Shown here in pieces: positions 1 through 8,031 of a stretch of 28,858 bases of DNA. Under the pieces are notes generated by a model that did not search any database, was not told the origin of the DNA, and saw nothing but the letters and a program-made list of their open reading frames with translations. The number at the start of each line of letters is the position of its first letter. Position 1 is the first letter of the stretch. The stretch lies in assembly GCA_934525325.1 (NCBI GenBank), contig CAKSZE010000014.1, positions 1 to 28,858 of the forward strand, in the 5' to 3' direction. The translations under genes and the position numbers were made by a program. The DNA is from an uncultured Faecalibacterium sp. (GTDB lineage Bacteria; Bacillota; Clostridia; Oscillospirales; Ruminococcaceae).

Positions 1-537
1 GAGCCCGACCGCCATGGCATGGTGTGCTGTCCGTTCCATTCCGACAGCGACCCCAGCATGAAGCTGAACGACACCTACTATTACTGTTTCGCTTGCGGGG
101 CCAATGGAGATGCCATCGACCTCACCGCCAAGCTGTTTGACCTGAACCCCCGGCAAGCCGCCGAGAAGCTCGCACACGATTTCGGGATCGACCCGGACAA
201 GCCGCCCGCCAATGCCATTGCCCTGCTGCCGCCCAAGCGCGGCCTGACAGACGAGCAGTGGGCAGACATCGCCTACTGCCTGCGGGTACTGACCGATTAT
301 CTCGACCTGCTGCATGACTGGCGGGAGCGTTATAAGCCCACCAGCCCGGAAGAACCGCAGGACGAACGGTTTGTGGAAGCCCTCCACATGACCGAGACCA
401 TCGAGCACCTGACGGACTGCGTTGCATTTGGAACGCTCCAGCAAAAGGCCGATGCCGCCGCACGGCTGCTGTCCGGGTCGTACCTGCTGATGCTGGAAGA
501 GCGCACCGACCGCCTTGCTCTGGCGAAGTGCGCCTGA
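1..537 (+). CDS. CHC2 zinc-finger DNA primase-like protein, 5'-truncated by the window edge
   Basis: The reading frame is open from base 1, so the true start is upstream; an internal ATG at 19 falls inside the zinc finger and is unlikely to be the start. The visible N-terminal part has the CHC2 zinc-binding pattern of bacterial and plasmid primases: Cys-Pro-Phe-His, then about 20 residues, then Cys-Phe-Ala-Cys followed by Gly-Asp-Ala-Ile-Asp. The remaining 130 or so residues are helical and acidic and contain no TOPRIM or polymerase core that I can see. This is the form usual in integrative and plasmid elements, where a short CHC2 protein accompanies a separate D5-type helicase, which is exactly what follows. 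The likely role is recognition of template or priming during element replication. The family call is firm; the function of the short form is inferred. Confidence 0.8.
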   Translation, partial: EPDRHGMVCCPFHSDSDPSMKLNDTYYYCFACGANGDAIDLTAKLFDLNPRQAAEKLAHDFGIDPDKPPANAIALLPPKRGLTDEQWADIAYCLRVLTDYLDLLHDWRERYKPTSPEEPQDERFVEALHMTETIEHLTDCVAFGTLQQKADAAARLLSGSYLLMLEERTDRLALAKCA

Positions 538-550
538 TAATTTATTCACC

Positions 551-592
551 TGAAGTGGCGGGTCTCACGGTGAGACCCGCCACTTCACTTTT
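551..592 (+). terminator. Perfect 17-bp hairpin between the primase and helicase genes
   Basis: The arms 551-567 and 571-587 are perfectly complementary with a 3-base loop (CGG), and CTTTT follows at 588-592. It looks like an intrinsic terminator or attenuator in an otherwise co-directional gene pair. The helicase ribosome binding site (AAAGGAG) begins only a few bases later, so a fully efficient terminator would require a promoter immediately downstream, which I do not see. Confidence 0.7.
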
Positions 593-610
593 CTAAAGGA
601 GAACCACCAC

Positions 611-1927
611 ATGAAGAAAAACATTTCCCGCAACCCCTTATGGCCGGACTGGTACAACGGCAAAAAAATTGATGAAGTCCAGTTTGGCCGTGCCTTTCTG
701 GAACAGTGGCCGCTGAAATGCGTCAACGGAACGCTGTACACGCTGGACGGCCCGGTAGAGGACGAAAGCGAGATCAAGCAGCGCATCTTGGAGAACATCG
801 AGGAATATGTCACCTCCGGCCTGTCCAAAAAGGTCACCAACATTCTGGAGACCATCAAGCTGCTGGCCTTTTCCGACCCGTTCCCCATCGAACAGGACTG
901 CATCCACCTTCAGAACGGCGTGTACCATCTGCCGGACGGCTCTTTTCAGGAAAGCCGCCTGTTCTGCCAGAACCGCCTGCCTGTGAAGTACGACCCGAAA
1001 GCTGCCAGCCCGAACCGCTGGCTGACCTTCCTGCACGAACTGCTGGACGATGCCGATATCCCCACCTTACAGGAATATCTGGGCTACTGCCTGATCCCCA
1101 GCACTAAGGGGCAGAAGATGATGCTCATTGTCGGCAAGGGCGGCGAAGGTAAGTCCCGCATCGGGCTGGTGCTGAAACGGCTCATGGGAGATGCCGCCAG
1201 CAACGGCAGCGTCCAGAAAGTGGAGAACAACCGCTTTGCCCGCGCCGATCTGGAACGCCGCCTGCTGATGATCGATGACGACATGGACATGAACGCCCTG
1301 CCCAAGACGAATTATATCAAGACCATCGTGACCGCCGAAGCCAAGCTGGACTTGGAGCGCAAGGGTGTCCAAAGTTACCAGCGCGACATTTACGCCCGGT
1401 TTCTCTGCTTTGGCAACGGTGCGCTGACTTCGCTATACGACCATTCGGATGGCTTCTTCCGCCGCCAGCTCATCCTGACCACCAAGGACAAGCCTGTCGA
1501 CCGCACGGATGACCCTTTCCTTGTGGAGAAGATGTGCGCCGAGTTGGAGGGCATCCTGCTCTGGTGTCTGGAAGGGCTGCACCGGCTGGTGCAGAACGAT
1601 TTCCGCTTCACGGTCAGCGAACGAGCCGCCGCCAACGTGGACACCATCAAACGCAGCAGCAACAATGTCATCGACTTCATGGAGTCCGAGGGCTACTTCC
1701 GCTTCAAGGCGGACTACTCCATCAGCTCCAAGGAGTTCTACGACATTTATAAGCAGTGGTGCGAGGACAACGCCTGCCACAGCGTATCGGCCATCCGTTT
1801 CAGCGCAGAGCTGCGCCAGAATGACCGCCGCTACAACCTTGAAGCCACCAACAACATCTATCTGCCCGGTGGCCGCAGAGTGCGGGGCTTTGTGGGCATC
1901 GAGCCGCTTGTCCACCCCTGCCCGTAA
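611..1927 (+). CDS. Phage/plasmid primase-helicase, P4/D5 family (SF3-type)
   Basis: A 438-residue protein with a Walker A loop (Gly-Lys-Gly-Gly-Glu-Gly-Lys-Ser, about residues 175-182) and a Walker B strand (Leu-Leu-Met-Ile-Asp-Asp-Asp, about 218-224), followed by a motif C-like segment ending in Phe-Gly-Asn-Gly near 270. The N-terminal 150 residues resemble the D5_N region. The C-terminal 80 residues look like a winged-helix DNA-binding tail, with a stretch about Ser-Ser-Lys-Glu-Phe-Tyr-Asp-Ile-Tyr-Lys. Such proteins are replicative helicases, often called phage/plasmid primase P4 family, that open origins of phages, plasmids and integrative elements. The ATG at 611 has an AAAGGAG site 9 to 15 bases upstream. 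It lies directly upstream of the GTAC-box array, a plausible origin for it to act on. Confidence 0.85.
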   Translation: MKKNISRNPLWPDWYNGKKIDEVQFGRAFLEQWPLKCVNGTLYTLDGPVEDESEIKQRILENIEEYVTSGLSKKVTNILETIKLLAFSDPFPIEQDCIHLQNGVYHLPDGSFQESRLFCQNRLPVKYDPKAASPNRWLTFLHELLDDADIPTLQEYLGYCLIPSTKGQKMMLIVGKGGEGKSRIGLVLKRLMGDAASNGSVQKVENNRFARADLERRLLMIDDDMDMNALPKTNYIKTIVTAEAKLDLERKGVQSYQRDIYARFLCFGNGALTSLYDHSDGFFRRQLILTTKDKPVDRTDDPFLVEKMCAELEGILLWCLEGLHRLVQNDFRFTVSERAAANVDTIKRSSNNVIDFMESEGYFRFKADYSISSKEFYDIYKQWCEDNACHSVSAIRFSAELRQNDRRYNLEATNNIYLPGGRRVRGFVGIEPLVHPCP

Positions 1928-1950
1928 AAAGTGCATTTTTCACGGAAGAA

Positions 1951-2106
1951 GTTCGTACAACCTGTACGATCTGTACTTGTACGCACCTGTACGGCAGATT
2001 GCAAGAATTTAAAACGTATTATCGTTTGTATTTTGTACTTCCGTACACCGTACGAACCGTACAGGTTATTTGAACTCCGTACGCGATTTTTTCGGATGCG
2101 TACGGA
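1951..2106. repeat. GTAC-box iteron-like array, candidate replication origin or operator
   Basis: Eleven GTAC tetramers occur in about 150 bp, at 1955, 1964, 1973, 1979, 1989, 2035, 2043, 2050, 2059, 2079 and 2100. Most lie in a CTGTACG or CCGTACA context spaced 6 to 10 bases. They form a left cluster (1954-1994) and a right cluster (2041-2106) of partly opposite orientation, flanking an AT-rich stretch at about 1995-2040. Random expectation is below one GTAC in this length. The layout, boxes around an AT-rich core just after a helicase gene, resembles an iteron origin. Regulation of the relaxase is the alternative. Confidence 0.6.
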
Positions 2107-2110
2107 GCAA

Positions 2111-2135
2111 TCAAGTTCGCATTGTGCGAACTTGA
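2111..2135. repeat. 11-bp inverted repeat with 3-base loop
   Basis: The arms 2111-2121 and 2125-2135 are exact reverse complements separated by TTG. It lies between the GTAC array and the oriT-like hairpin. It could be a regulator or relaxosome-protein site; no T-run follows, so it is not an obvious terminator. Confidence 0.6.
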
Positions 2136-2184
2136 TCGTAGCTCTCCCGCAGGAGACGTTCCCCCTCGGAGAGTCCTCGAAGAG

Positions 2185-2251
2185 CCCACTACACTTTGCA
2201 GCCCATAGGGATGAAAGTGTCATAGTGGGTTATTACACTTCCGCAGAAGTG
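2185..2251 (+). other. Predicted origin of transfer (oriT), MOBV/pMV158 type
   Basis: Three overlapping inverted repeats are seen. The main one pairs CCCACTA-CACTTT (2185-2197) with AAAGTG-TCA-TAGTGGG (2214-2229). A second spans the presumed nick and pairs AAGTGT (2215-2220) with ACACTT (2235-2240). A third pairs CACTT (2236-2240) with AAGTG (2247-2251). The sequence TAGTGGG/TTAT at 2223-2233 closely matches the pMV158 nick site as I remember it (TAGTGTG/TTAT), which predicts cleavage between 2229 and 2230. Position 50 to 120 bases upstream of a MOBV relaxase gene is the standard arrangement for this family. Nicking itself is inferred. Confidence 0.78.
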
Positions 2252-2302
2252 CATCTCCGTTCCCCGTCACCTCTCGATGAACCCCGAAAGGAGGGATGCC
2301 CT

Positions 2303-3568
2303 TTGGCAAGAAATGATGGTATTGACCGCACCAGTGTCCGAAATCTCGCCGTTTCAGACAAAGCCGTTGGCAACACCCAGCAGCACAACGAGCGCGAAAA
2401 GGGCAGCTATCGGAACCCCGACATTATCCCCCAGCGCACCTCATGGAACGTCCACTTCAAAAAGCCAACCGCCAGCTACACCGACCTATTCGCCCAACTG
2501 GAAGCCGCCGAAACCATCTCCACGCGCGGCTTGAAGCCGGATGCTACCCACTACTGTGAACTTGTCTTTGATGTCAACTCGGCCTATTTTGACAATCACG
2601 GTGGCTACGAGTTCGCCAAGCAGTTCTATGAGGATGCCTACAAAGCAGCCGTTCAGATCGTGGGTGGTGAACAGTATATCCTCTCGGCAGTCATGCACGC
2701 CGATGAGATCAATCGTGCCATGACCGAAGCATTAGGCCGGGAAGTTTACCACTACCACCTCCATGTGGTCTATGTGCCTGTTGTGGAAAAGCAAATCCTG
2801 TGGTCGAAACGCTGCAAGGACAAGGCACTGGTCGGCACAGTCAAGGAGACCGTCATGCAGGTCAGCCGAAGCAAGAAGTGGGCATCCAAGCCCCTGCTGG
2901 ACGATGCAGGAAAGCCTGTCCTGCAAAAGAACGGCAAGCCAGTCCTGAAGAAGTCGTACAGTGTCCTGCAAGACGATTTCTTCAACTATATGCGCAATGC
3001 CGGGTACACGGATGTAGAGCGCGGTGAGCGTGGCAGCACTGAAGAACACCTGACCGTCACCCAATTCAAAGTCCAGCGGGAGCAGGAGCGGCTGGACACC
3101 CTAATCACCCAAGCCGAGCAGCAGGCACAATCGCTTGCTAAAACCAGTCAGACCCTCTCTCAAAAGGCGAAAGAACTTGCCTCCATTCAGAAAAAGGCCA
3201 CGCTCACGAAAGAAGCCCTCATTCATGCGTGCGATCTGGAATATATCGGCAAGCGCACCTTCCTCGGCAACTACTCGCTGACCGAAGAAGAATTCTTCAA
3301 ACTGAAAAAGCAAGCTGACCACGGCTATATGATGGACGTGGAGAACCGCCGCCTGAAAGAAGAACTTTCCACCGCCAAGAAGGAAGCTGCTCATTGGGGT
3401 CAAAAGTATCATGAGCTCTGGTACGAAGTGAAGCCCTATCTGGACGCGCTCCACCGTGCGCCCGAACTGGTGCGCGGCTTTCTGGAAAAGATTCTTGCCC
3501 CCAAGCAGGAGCTCACCATGAATGTGCAGCAGCGAAACCGCAGGCGTGGTCAGGATATGGAACTTTGA
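2303..3568 (+). CDS. MOBV-family relaxase (Mob/Pre plasmid recombination enzyme)
   Basis: This relaxase would nick oriT and lead transfer of the element using a helper conjugation system. I chose TTG at 2303 (421 aa) because GAAAGGAGGG ends 7 bases upstream. The frame stays open further upstream, but that part runs through the oriT and GTAC array and is not credible as protein. Landmarks: His-Asn-Glu-Arg at residues 28-31, matching the region of pMV158 MobM that contains the nucleophile His22; then Asn-Pro-Asp-Ile; then His-Ala-Asp-Glu at about 131-134; and His-Tyr-His-Leu-His at about 150-154, the metal-binding histidine cluster. The last 150 residues are rich in Gln, Lys and Glu and probably form a coiled coil. 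The family call is strong; mobility today is unproven. Confidence 0.9.
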   Translation: MARNDGIDRTSVRNLAVSDKAVGNTQQHNEREKGSYRNPDIIPQRTSWNVHFKKPTASYTDLFAQLEAAETISTRGLKPDATHYCELVFDVNSAYFDNHGGYEFAKQFYEDAYKAAVQIVGGEQYILSAVMHADEINRAMTEALGREVYHYHLHVVYVPVVEKQILWSKRCKDKALVGTVKETVMQVSRSKKWASKPLLDDAGKPVLQKNGKPVLKKSYSVLQDDFFNYMRNAGYTDVERGERGSTEEHLTVTQFKVQREQERLDTLITQAEQQAQSLAKTSQTLSQKAKELASIQKKATLTKEALIHACDLEYIGKRTFLGNYSLTEEEFFKLKKQADHGYMMDVENRRLKEELSTAKKEAAHWGQKYHELWYEVKPYLDALHRAPELVRGFLEKILAPKQELTMNVQQRNRRRGQDMEL

Positions 3569-3585
3569 TTTTCGGAGGATACCAC

Positions 3586-3762
3586 TTGAACAAAAAGAAG
3601 AAGTCGAACAAATCCGGCTACCCGGATGAAGCAATCAAGACCCTTGCGCGTTGCTTTTATCCCTCCATGGTTGAGTTTTTCAACAGCGAGGAAGGCCAGC
3701 GTGAATACGAGGAATGGCTGAAAGAGCAGGAAGCTCTACAAGCATTGCCTGTTGCCGCATAA
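3586..3762 (+). CDS. Small basic-acidic protein following the relaxase
   Basis: A 58-residue protein starting at TTG 3586, with GGAGG at 3574-3578. It begins 17 bases after the relaxase stop and is probably cotranscribed. The N-terminus is Lys-rich, and the rest reads as two amphipathic helices (about residues 14-30 and 33-50) with a Glu-rich second helix. No family is recognised with confidence. Small proteins of this kind commonly follow MOBV relaxase genes in clostridial integrative elements. A relaxosome or regulatory role is only a guess. Confidence 0.6.
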   Translation: MNKKKKSNKSGYPDEAIKTLARCFYPSMVEFFNSEEGQREYEEWLKEQEALQALPVAA

Positions 3763-3820
3763 AAACAGCAGGACGCTCCCAGAAAAGGGAACGCCCTGCC
3801 TTATATAGATGTATCTTGCC

Positions 3821-3856
3821 GAGGTGTGTCCAGTTGGGCACACCTCTTATTTTTTT
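3821..3856 (+). terminator. Intrinsic terminator after the mobilization genes
   Basis: An 11-bp stem (3821-3831 with 3836-3846, one G-U pair) with a 4-base loop AGTT is followed by TTATTTTTTT. A weaker imperfect hairpin lies just upstream at about 3767-3800. It ends the plus-strand element transcript and faces the convergent small gene. Confidence 0.85.
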
Positions 3857-3860
3857 GCCC

Positions 3861-4112
3861 TTAATCCTCTAGCCCATGGCTTCCAACTACATTCTTCAAA
3901 TATTCCTCCGGGTCACCATTCAGAATCAAATCCGCATAGCCCAGCGGGTCATTATAGACGAGATAGTCCAACTCTGCCCTTTGTGCCATAGTCACATCCA
4001 GCACATCCTCGACCCCGGTGCAGTCAATGGAGATTTTTCTCCCATCCCGGAGCAGCAGTTCCACGCACCCGGTATCCATGTTAAACTTGCAGGCTCTTTC
4101 ATCGCACTTCAT
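3861..4112 (-). CDS. DUF6061-like small protein
   Basis: An 83-residue acidic protein. I chose the ATG at 4112 because GGAGG lies 8 bases upstream; a longer TTG-initiated version would swallow this ribosome binding site. It carries the features I associate with DUF6061: a Phe-Asn-Met-Asp-Thr-Gly-Cys start, Asp-Gly-Arg-Lys-Ile-Ser-Ile-Asp, then Gln-Arg-Ala-Glu-Leu-Asp-Tyr-Leu-Val-Tyr-Asn-Asp-Pro and Tyr-Ala-Asp-Leu-Ile-Leu-Asn-Gly. Members are common as cargo in integrative elements of gut Bacillota, and their function is unknown. It is convergent with the mobilization genes and lies between them and the tRNA-Tyr gene, so it probably belongs to the element. Confidence 0.75.
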   Translation of the reverse strand: MKCDERACKFNMDTGCVELLLRDGRKISIDCTGVEDVLDVTMAQRAELDYLVYNDPLGYADLILNGDPEEYLKNVVGSHGLED

Positions 4113-4213
4113 AATCGCATCCTCCAAATCTTGTTATTGGCTTACGGTCTATGACAAGGCATCGGAGTTTTGCACCGTCCACGGGAGCCTTCGTTGTTGT
4201 ACCCGAAGAAAAC

Positions 4214-4259
4214 GAAAAATCCGAACCCTTCTCCAATCGGAAATAGGTTCGGATTTTTC
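4214..4259 (-). terminator. Terminator downstream of tRNA-Tyr (bidirectional shape)
   Basis: The arms 4214-4227 and 4246-4259 are perfectly complementary over 14 bp, with A-rich and T-rich ends on both sides. It sits 6 bases after the encoded CCA end of the tRNA and would end the tRNA transcript. Confidence 0.8.
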
Positions 4260-4264
4260 TTGTT

Positions 4265-4349
4265 TGGTGGGCGCGGGTGGATTCGAACCACCGAAGCTGA
4301 AAGCAGCAGATTTACAGTCTGTCCCCATTGGCCACTCGGGAACACGCCC
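4265..4349 (-). tRNA. tRNA-Tyr (anticodon GTA), CCA encoded
   Basis: The acceptor stem is GGGCGTG paired with CGCGCCC (one U-G pair), followed by discriminator A and an encoded CCA at 4265-4267. The anticodon loop is CTGTAAA (GTA, Tyr), the variable arm is long as expected for class II tRNA-Tyr, and the T arm is GGTGG-TTCGAAT-CCACC. The outermost anticodon-stem pair is an A-C mismatch. Its 3' end faces the mobilizable element, so it may be the attachment site. Confidence 0.95.
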
Positions 4350-4390
4350 ATATTCTTTTGTTGTGCATCCGTTTGCCGGACGACTTGTTT

Positions 4391-4419
4391 ATTTTAGCAT
4401 GAGAAAGGAGTTTTGTCAA
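4391..4419 (-). promoter_or_regulatory. SigA promoter of tRNA-Tyr
   Basis: On the minus strand TTGACA (4414-4419), a 17-base spacer and TAAAAT (4391-4396) form a near-consensus promoter about 42 bases before the mature tRNA 5' end. Confidence 0.85.
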
Positions 4420-4449
4420 CTCCCTTTTTTCACTTTTTTCGGCAACGCA

Positions 4450-4479
4450 AAAAGAACCGGCAGCTTTCGCTTCCGGTTA
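4450..4479 (-). terminator. Second terminator-like hairpin after ilvD
   Basis: On the minus strand the stem AACCGG-A-AGC / GCT-G-CCGGTT encloses a GAAA tetraloop and is followed by CTTTTTG. It lies behind the main ilvD terminator and would act as a back-up that shields the tRNA promoter. Confidence 0.6.
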
Positions 4480-4496
4480 CAGCTTTTCCTGTATGC

Positions 4497-4540
4497 AAAA
4501 GGGGCTGCCGCACAGGATCTTGTGCAGCAGCCCCTCTTTT
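4497..4540 (-). terminator. Terminator of the ilv operon after ilvD
   Basis: A 14-bp stem (4501-4514 with 4521-4534), fully paired on the minus strand with one G-U pair, followed by a T-run. The ilvD stop is 10 bases away. The A-C mismatch if read on the plus strand indicates minus-strand use. Confidence 0.9.
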
Positions 4541-4549
4541 ATTGGTTTC

Positions 4550-6208
4550 TTATTTCAGCACCGCACCCAGATTTGCACTGGTGACCATGCGGGCGTAACG
4601 GCTGAGCCAGCCGGTCTTGATGTTGGGCTCGGGCGCAACGTATTTTGCCTTGCGCTCTGCCAGCACTGCATCGCTGACCTCCAGCGTGATGGAAGCATTG
4701 GGGATGTCGATGGTAATGGTATCCCCTTCCTCGATCAGGCCAATGGGGCCGCCAGAAGCTGCTTCCGGGCTGACATGGCCGATGGCAGCGCCGCGGGATG
4801 CACCGGAGAAGCGGCCGTCCGTGATGAGCGCTACCGTCTTATCCAGCTTCATGCCTGCCAGCGCAGAGGTGGGGTTGAGCATCTCCCGCATACCCGGGCC
4901 GCCCTTGGGGCCTTCGTAGCGGATGACCACCACATCGCCCGGGACGATCTTGCCCGCGTAGATGGCGGCAATGGCTTCCTCCTCGCTGTTGAACACCCGC
5001 GCCGGGCCGGAATGCTGCTGCATCTCCGGGGCGACGGCGCTGCGCTTGACAACGCAGCCGTCCGGGGCAATGTTGCCCCACAAAATCTGCAGACCGCCGG
5101 TCTCAGAGTAGGGGTTCTCAATGGGACGGATGGCCTTTTCGTTCAGGATATGGGCACCCTTGATGTTCTCGCCAAGGGTCTTGCCGGTGACGGTGGGCAC
5201 ATCCAGATCCAGCAGGCCCTTCTTGGCCAGCTCTGCCTGCACCGCCGGGATGCCGCCCGCCGCGTACAGATCCGGCATGTGGGTGGGGCCTGCCGGTGCC
5301 AGATGGCATAGGTTGGGGGTCTTGGCGCTGATCTCGTTGAACAGCTTCAGGTCGATGGGTACACCGGCTTCGTAGGCGATAGCCAGCAGGTGCAACACCG
5401 TGTTGGTGGAGCAGCCCAGCGCCATATCGCAGGTCAGCGCATTGCGGATAGAGCGCTCGTTGATGATCTGGCGTGCGGTGATGCCCTTGCGCACCATCTC
5501 CATCACAGCCATGCCGGCGTGCTTTGCCAGCTGCAGACGCTTGGAGTACACAGCCGGGATGGTGCCGTTGCCGGGCAGGGCGATGCCAATGGCCTCGCAC
5601 AGGCAGTTCATGCTGTTGGCGGTGTACATACCGGAGCAGCTGCCGCAGCTGGGGCAGCAGTTGCAGGTGCAGTCCTCCAGCTGCTCGTCGGTGATCATAC
5701 CGGCCTTATAAGCACCCACGGCCTCGAACATCTTGGAAAGGCTCACTTCCTCGCCGCCGTAGCTGCCGGCCAGCATGGGGCCGCCGGAGCAGACCACGGC
5801 GGGCACATCCATGCGCACCGCTGCCATCACCATGCCGGGCACGATCTTATCGCAGTTGGGCACCAGCACAAGGCCGTCCAGCTGGTGTGCCATCAGCATG
5901 GTCTCCACGCTGTCGCAGATCAGCTCACGGGAGGCCAGAGAGTACTTCATGCCCACATGACCCATAGCAATGCCGTCGCATACACCGATGGCGGGGATCA
6001 GGATGGGTGTGCCGCCTGCCATCTGCACACCGGCCTTGACGGCATCAGCGATCTTGTCCAGATTCATGTGGCCGGGCACGATCTCGCTGTGGGCGCTCAC
6101 CACGCCGATGAGCGGGCGCTCCAGCTCCTCCGGGGTATAGCCCAGTGCATAAAACAGGCTGCGGTTGGGCGCGCGCTCCGAGCCCTTGGTCACGTTGTCA
6201 CTTCTCAT
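4550..6208 (-). CDS. ilvD: Dihydroxy-acid dehydratase
   Basis: This 552-residue enzyme dehydrates 2,3-dihydroxy-isovalerate and 2,3-dihydroxy-3-methylvalerate to the 2-oxo acids that become valine, leucine and isoleucine. The length is typical for the IlvD/Edd family. Iron-sulfur ligands are seen at Asn-Cys-Asp-Lys (about residues 119-122) and in the Cys-rich segment at about 181-203 ([14 protein letters not shown]). The C-terminal Gly-Arg-Phe-Ser-Gly-Ala-Ser-Arg-Gly motif is present. It is the last gene of the ilvB-N-C-D transcript. The 125-base gap from ilvC holds a hairpin-rich repeat that may lower ilvD expression. A weak AGAGGA site precedes the ATG at 6208. The annotation is secure. Confidence 0.97.
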   Translation of the reverse strand: MRSDNVTKGSERAPNRSLFYALGYTPEELERPLIGVVSAHSEIVPGHMNLDKIADAVKAGVQMAGGTPILIPAIGVCDGIAMGHVGMKYSLASRELICDSVETMLMAHQLDGLVLVPNCDKIVPGMVMAAVRMDVPAVVCSGGPMLAGSYGGEEVSLSKMFEAVGAYKAGMITDEQLEDCTCNCCPSCGSCSGMYTANSMNCLCEAIGIALPGNGTIPAVYSKRLQLAKHAGMAVMEMVRKGITARQIINERSIRNALTCDMALGCSTNTVLHLLAIAYEAGVPIDLKLFNEISAKTPNLCHLAPAGPTHMPDLYAAGGIPAVQAELAKKGLLDLDVPTVTGKTLGENIKGAHILNEKAIRPIENPYSETGGLQILWGNIAPDGCVVKRSAVAPEMQQHSGPARVFNSEEEAIAAIYAGKIVPGDVVVIRYEGPKGGPGMREMLNPTSALAGMKLDKTVALITDGRFSGASRGAAIGHVSPEAASGGPIGLIEEGDTITIDIPNASITLEVSDAVLAERKAKYVAPEPNIKTGWLSRYARMVTSANLGAVLK

Positions 6209-6231
6209 GGTTTATTCCTCTTTTCTGATAA

Positions 6232-6327
6232 AACCCTCTCCGTCACGGAGGGACTACAAGGTTCCCATTTTCAACAAAAGCTCCCCCTTTCGGGGGAGCT
6301 GCCGCCAAAAGGCGGCCTGAGAGGGTT
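6232..6327. repeat. MITE-like intergenic palindromic repeat between ilvC and ilvD
   Basis: It is bounded by inverted termini AACCCTCTC (6232-6240) and GAGAGGGTT (6319-6327). Inside are a perfect 9-bp hairpin (6279-6287 with 6292-6300) and a 6-bp GCCGCC/GGCGGC hairpin (6301-6306 with 6311-6316). Read on the minus strand the first hairpin is followed by TTTTG, so it can act as an attenuator or terminator after ilvC, whose stop codon is only 6 bases away. Confidence 0.7.
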
Positions 6328-6333
6328 CTCCTC

Positions 6334-7425
<1,092 letters not shown>

Positions 7426-7452
7426 TCACCCTGAGCGGAAAAGCAATTTGAT

Positions 7453-8016
7453 TTATGCCCGTCTTGCGCCCGGCGGGGGCAGCTGGACGGAGCGCACCTC
7501 CTGCGGCGGCTTCTGGATATGCTGGTGCATCCCGCCGCGCTCCAGTGCGGTAACGCCAGTGCGGCACTGCTCAAGGATGTTGTAGCCCTCGAACATTTTT
7601 AAGAATGCGTCCAGCTTGTCCGGCCGGCCGATGAGTTCAAACACCATGCTGTCCGGGGAAAGATCAATGATCTTTGCCTTGTAGATGCAGGCGATCTCCC
7701 GCAGCTCCGTGCGGTTGTGCACGTCCGATTCCACCTTGAGCAGCAGCAGCTCCCGCTCCAGTGAATTTTCGCTATCCAGTACGAACACCTGCCGGGTGAC
7801 CTCCAGACGCTCGGTCTGCAATACCAGCTGCTGCAACGCCTTTTCGTCGCTGGTAATGGTCACCGTGATGCGGCTGACTGCCGGGTCGTTGGTGGCGGAC
7901 ACCGTAAGGCTGTCGATGTTGAAGCCGCGGCGGCAGAACAGGTTGGACACCCGGGCCAGAACGCCGCTCTGGTTGTCCACCAGCAGGCTGATGACCCTGC
8001 GCTGATCAGATTCCAT
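7453..8016 (-). CDS. ilvN: Acetolactate synthase small (regulatory) subunit
   Basis: This 187-residue protein is the ACT-domain regulatory subunit that activates IlvB and gives valine feedback sensitivity. The N-terminal ACT domain (about residues 6-80) has the usual Leu-Val-Asp-Asn-Gln-Ser-Gly-Val-Leu-Ala-Arg-Val and Gly-Phe-Asn-Ile-Asp-Ser-Leu-Thr-Val. The second domain (about 85-160) has the conserved Arg-Glu-Ile segment and Glu-Gly-Tyr-Asn-Ile-Leu-Glu near its end. A C-terminal tail of about 25 residues, rich in Pro, Gln and Arg, is somewhat longer than in classical IlvN. The start is 15 bases after the ilvB stop, and AAGGAGG overlaps the ilvB stop region, so the two subunits are translationally close, as expected for a 1:1 complex. 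Confidence 0.95.
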   Translation of the reverse strand: MESDQRRVISLLVDNQSGVLARVSNLFCRRGFNIDSLTVSATNDPAVSRITVTITSDEKALQQLVLQTERLEVTRQVFVLDSENSLERELLLLKVESDVHNRTELREIACIYKAKIIDLSPDSMVFELIGRPDKLDAFLKMFEGYNILEQCRTGVTALERGGMHQHIQKPPQEVRSVQLPPPGARRA

Positions 8017-8031
8017 GATGCTGTGTCCTCC

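Noticed and set aside
1951..2106. CRISPR array
   Set aside because: The repeated unit is only 6 to 8 bases with irregular spacing and there are no cas genes.
1931..2302. N-terminal extension of the relaxase frame upstream of TTG 2303
   Set aside because: It would translate the GTAC array and the oriT stems; a strong ribosome site and the MOBV alignment favour the TTG start.
4018..4584. 188-residue plus-strand ORF across the tRNA-Tyr region
   Set aside because: It runs through a tRNA gene and three terminators with no ribosome site.
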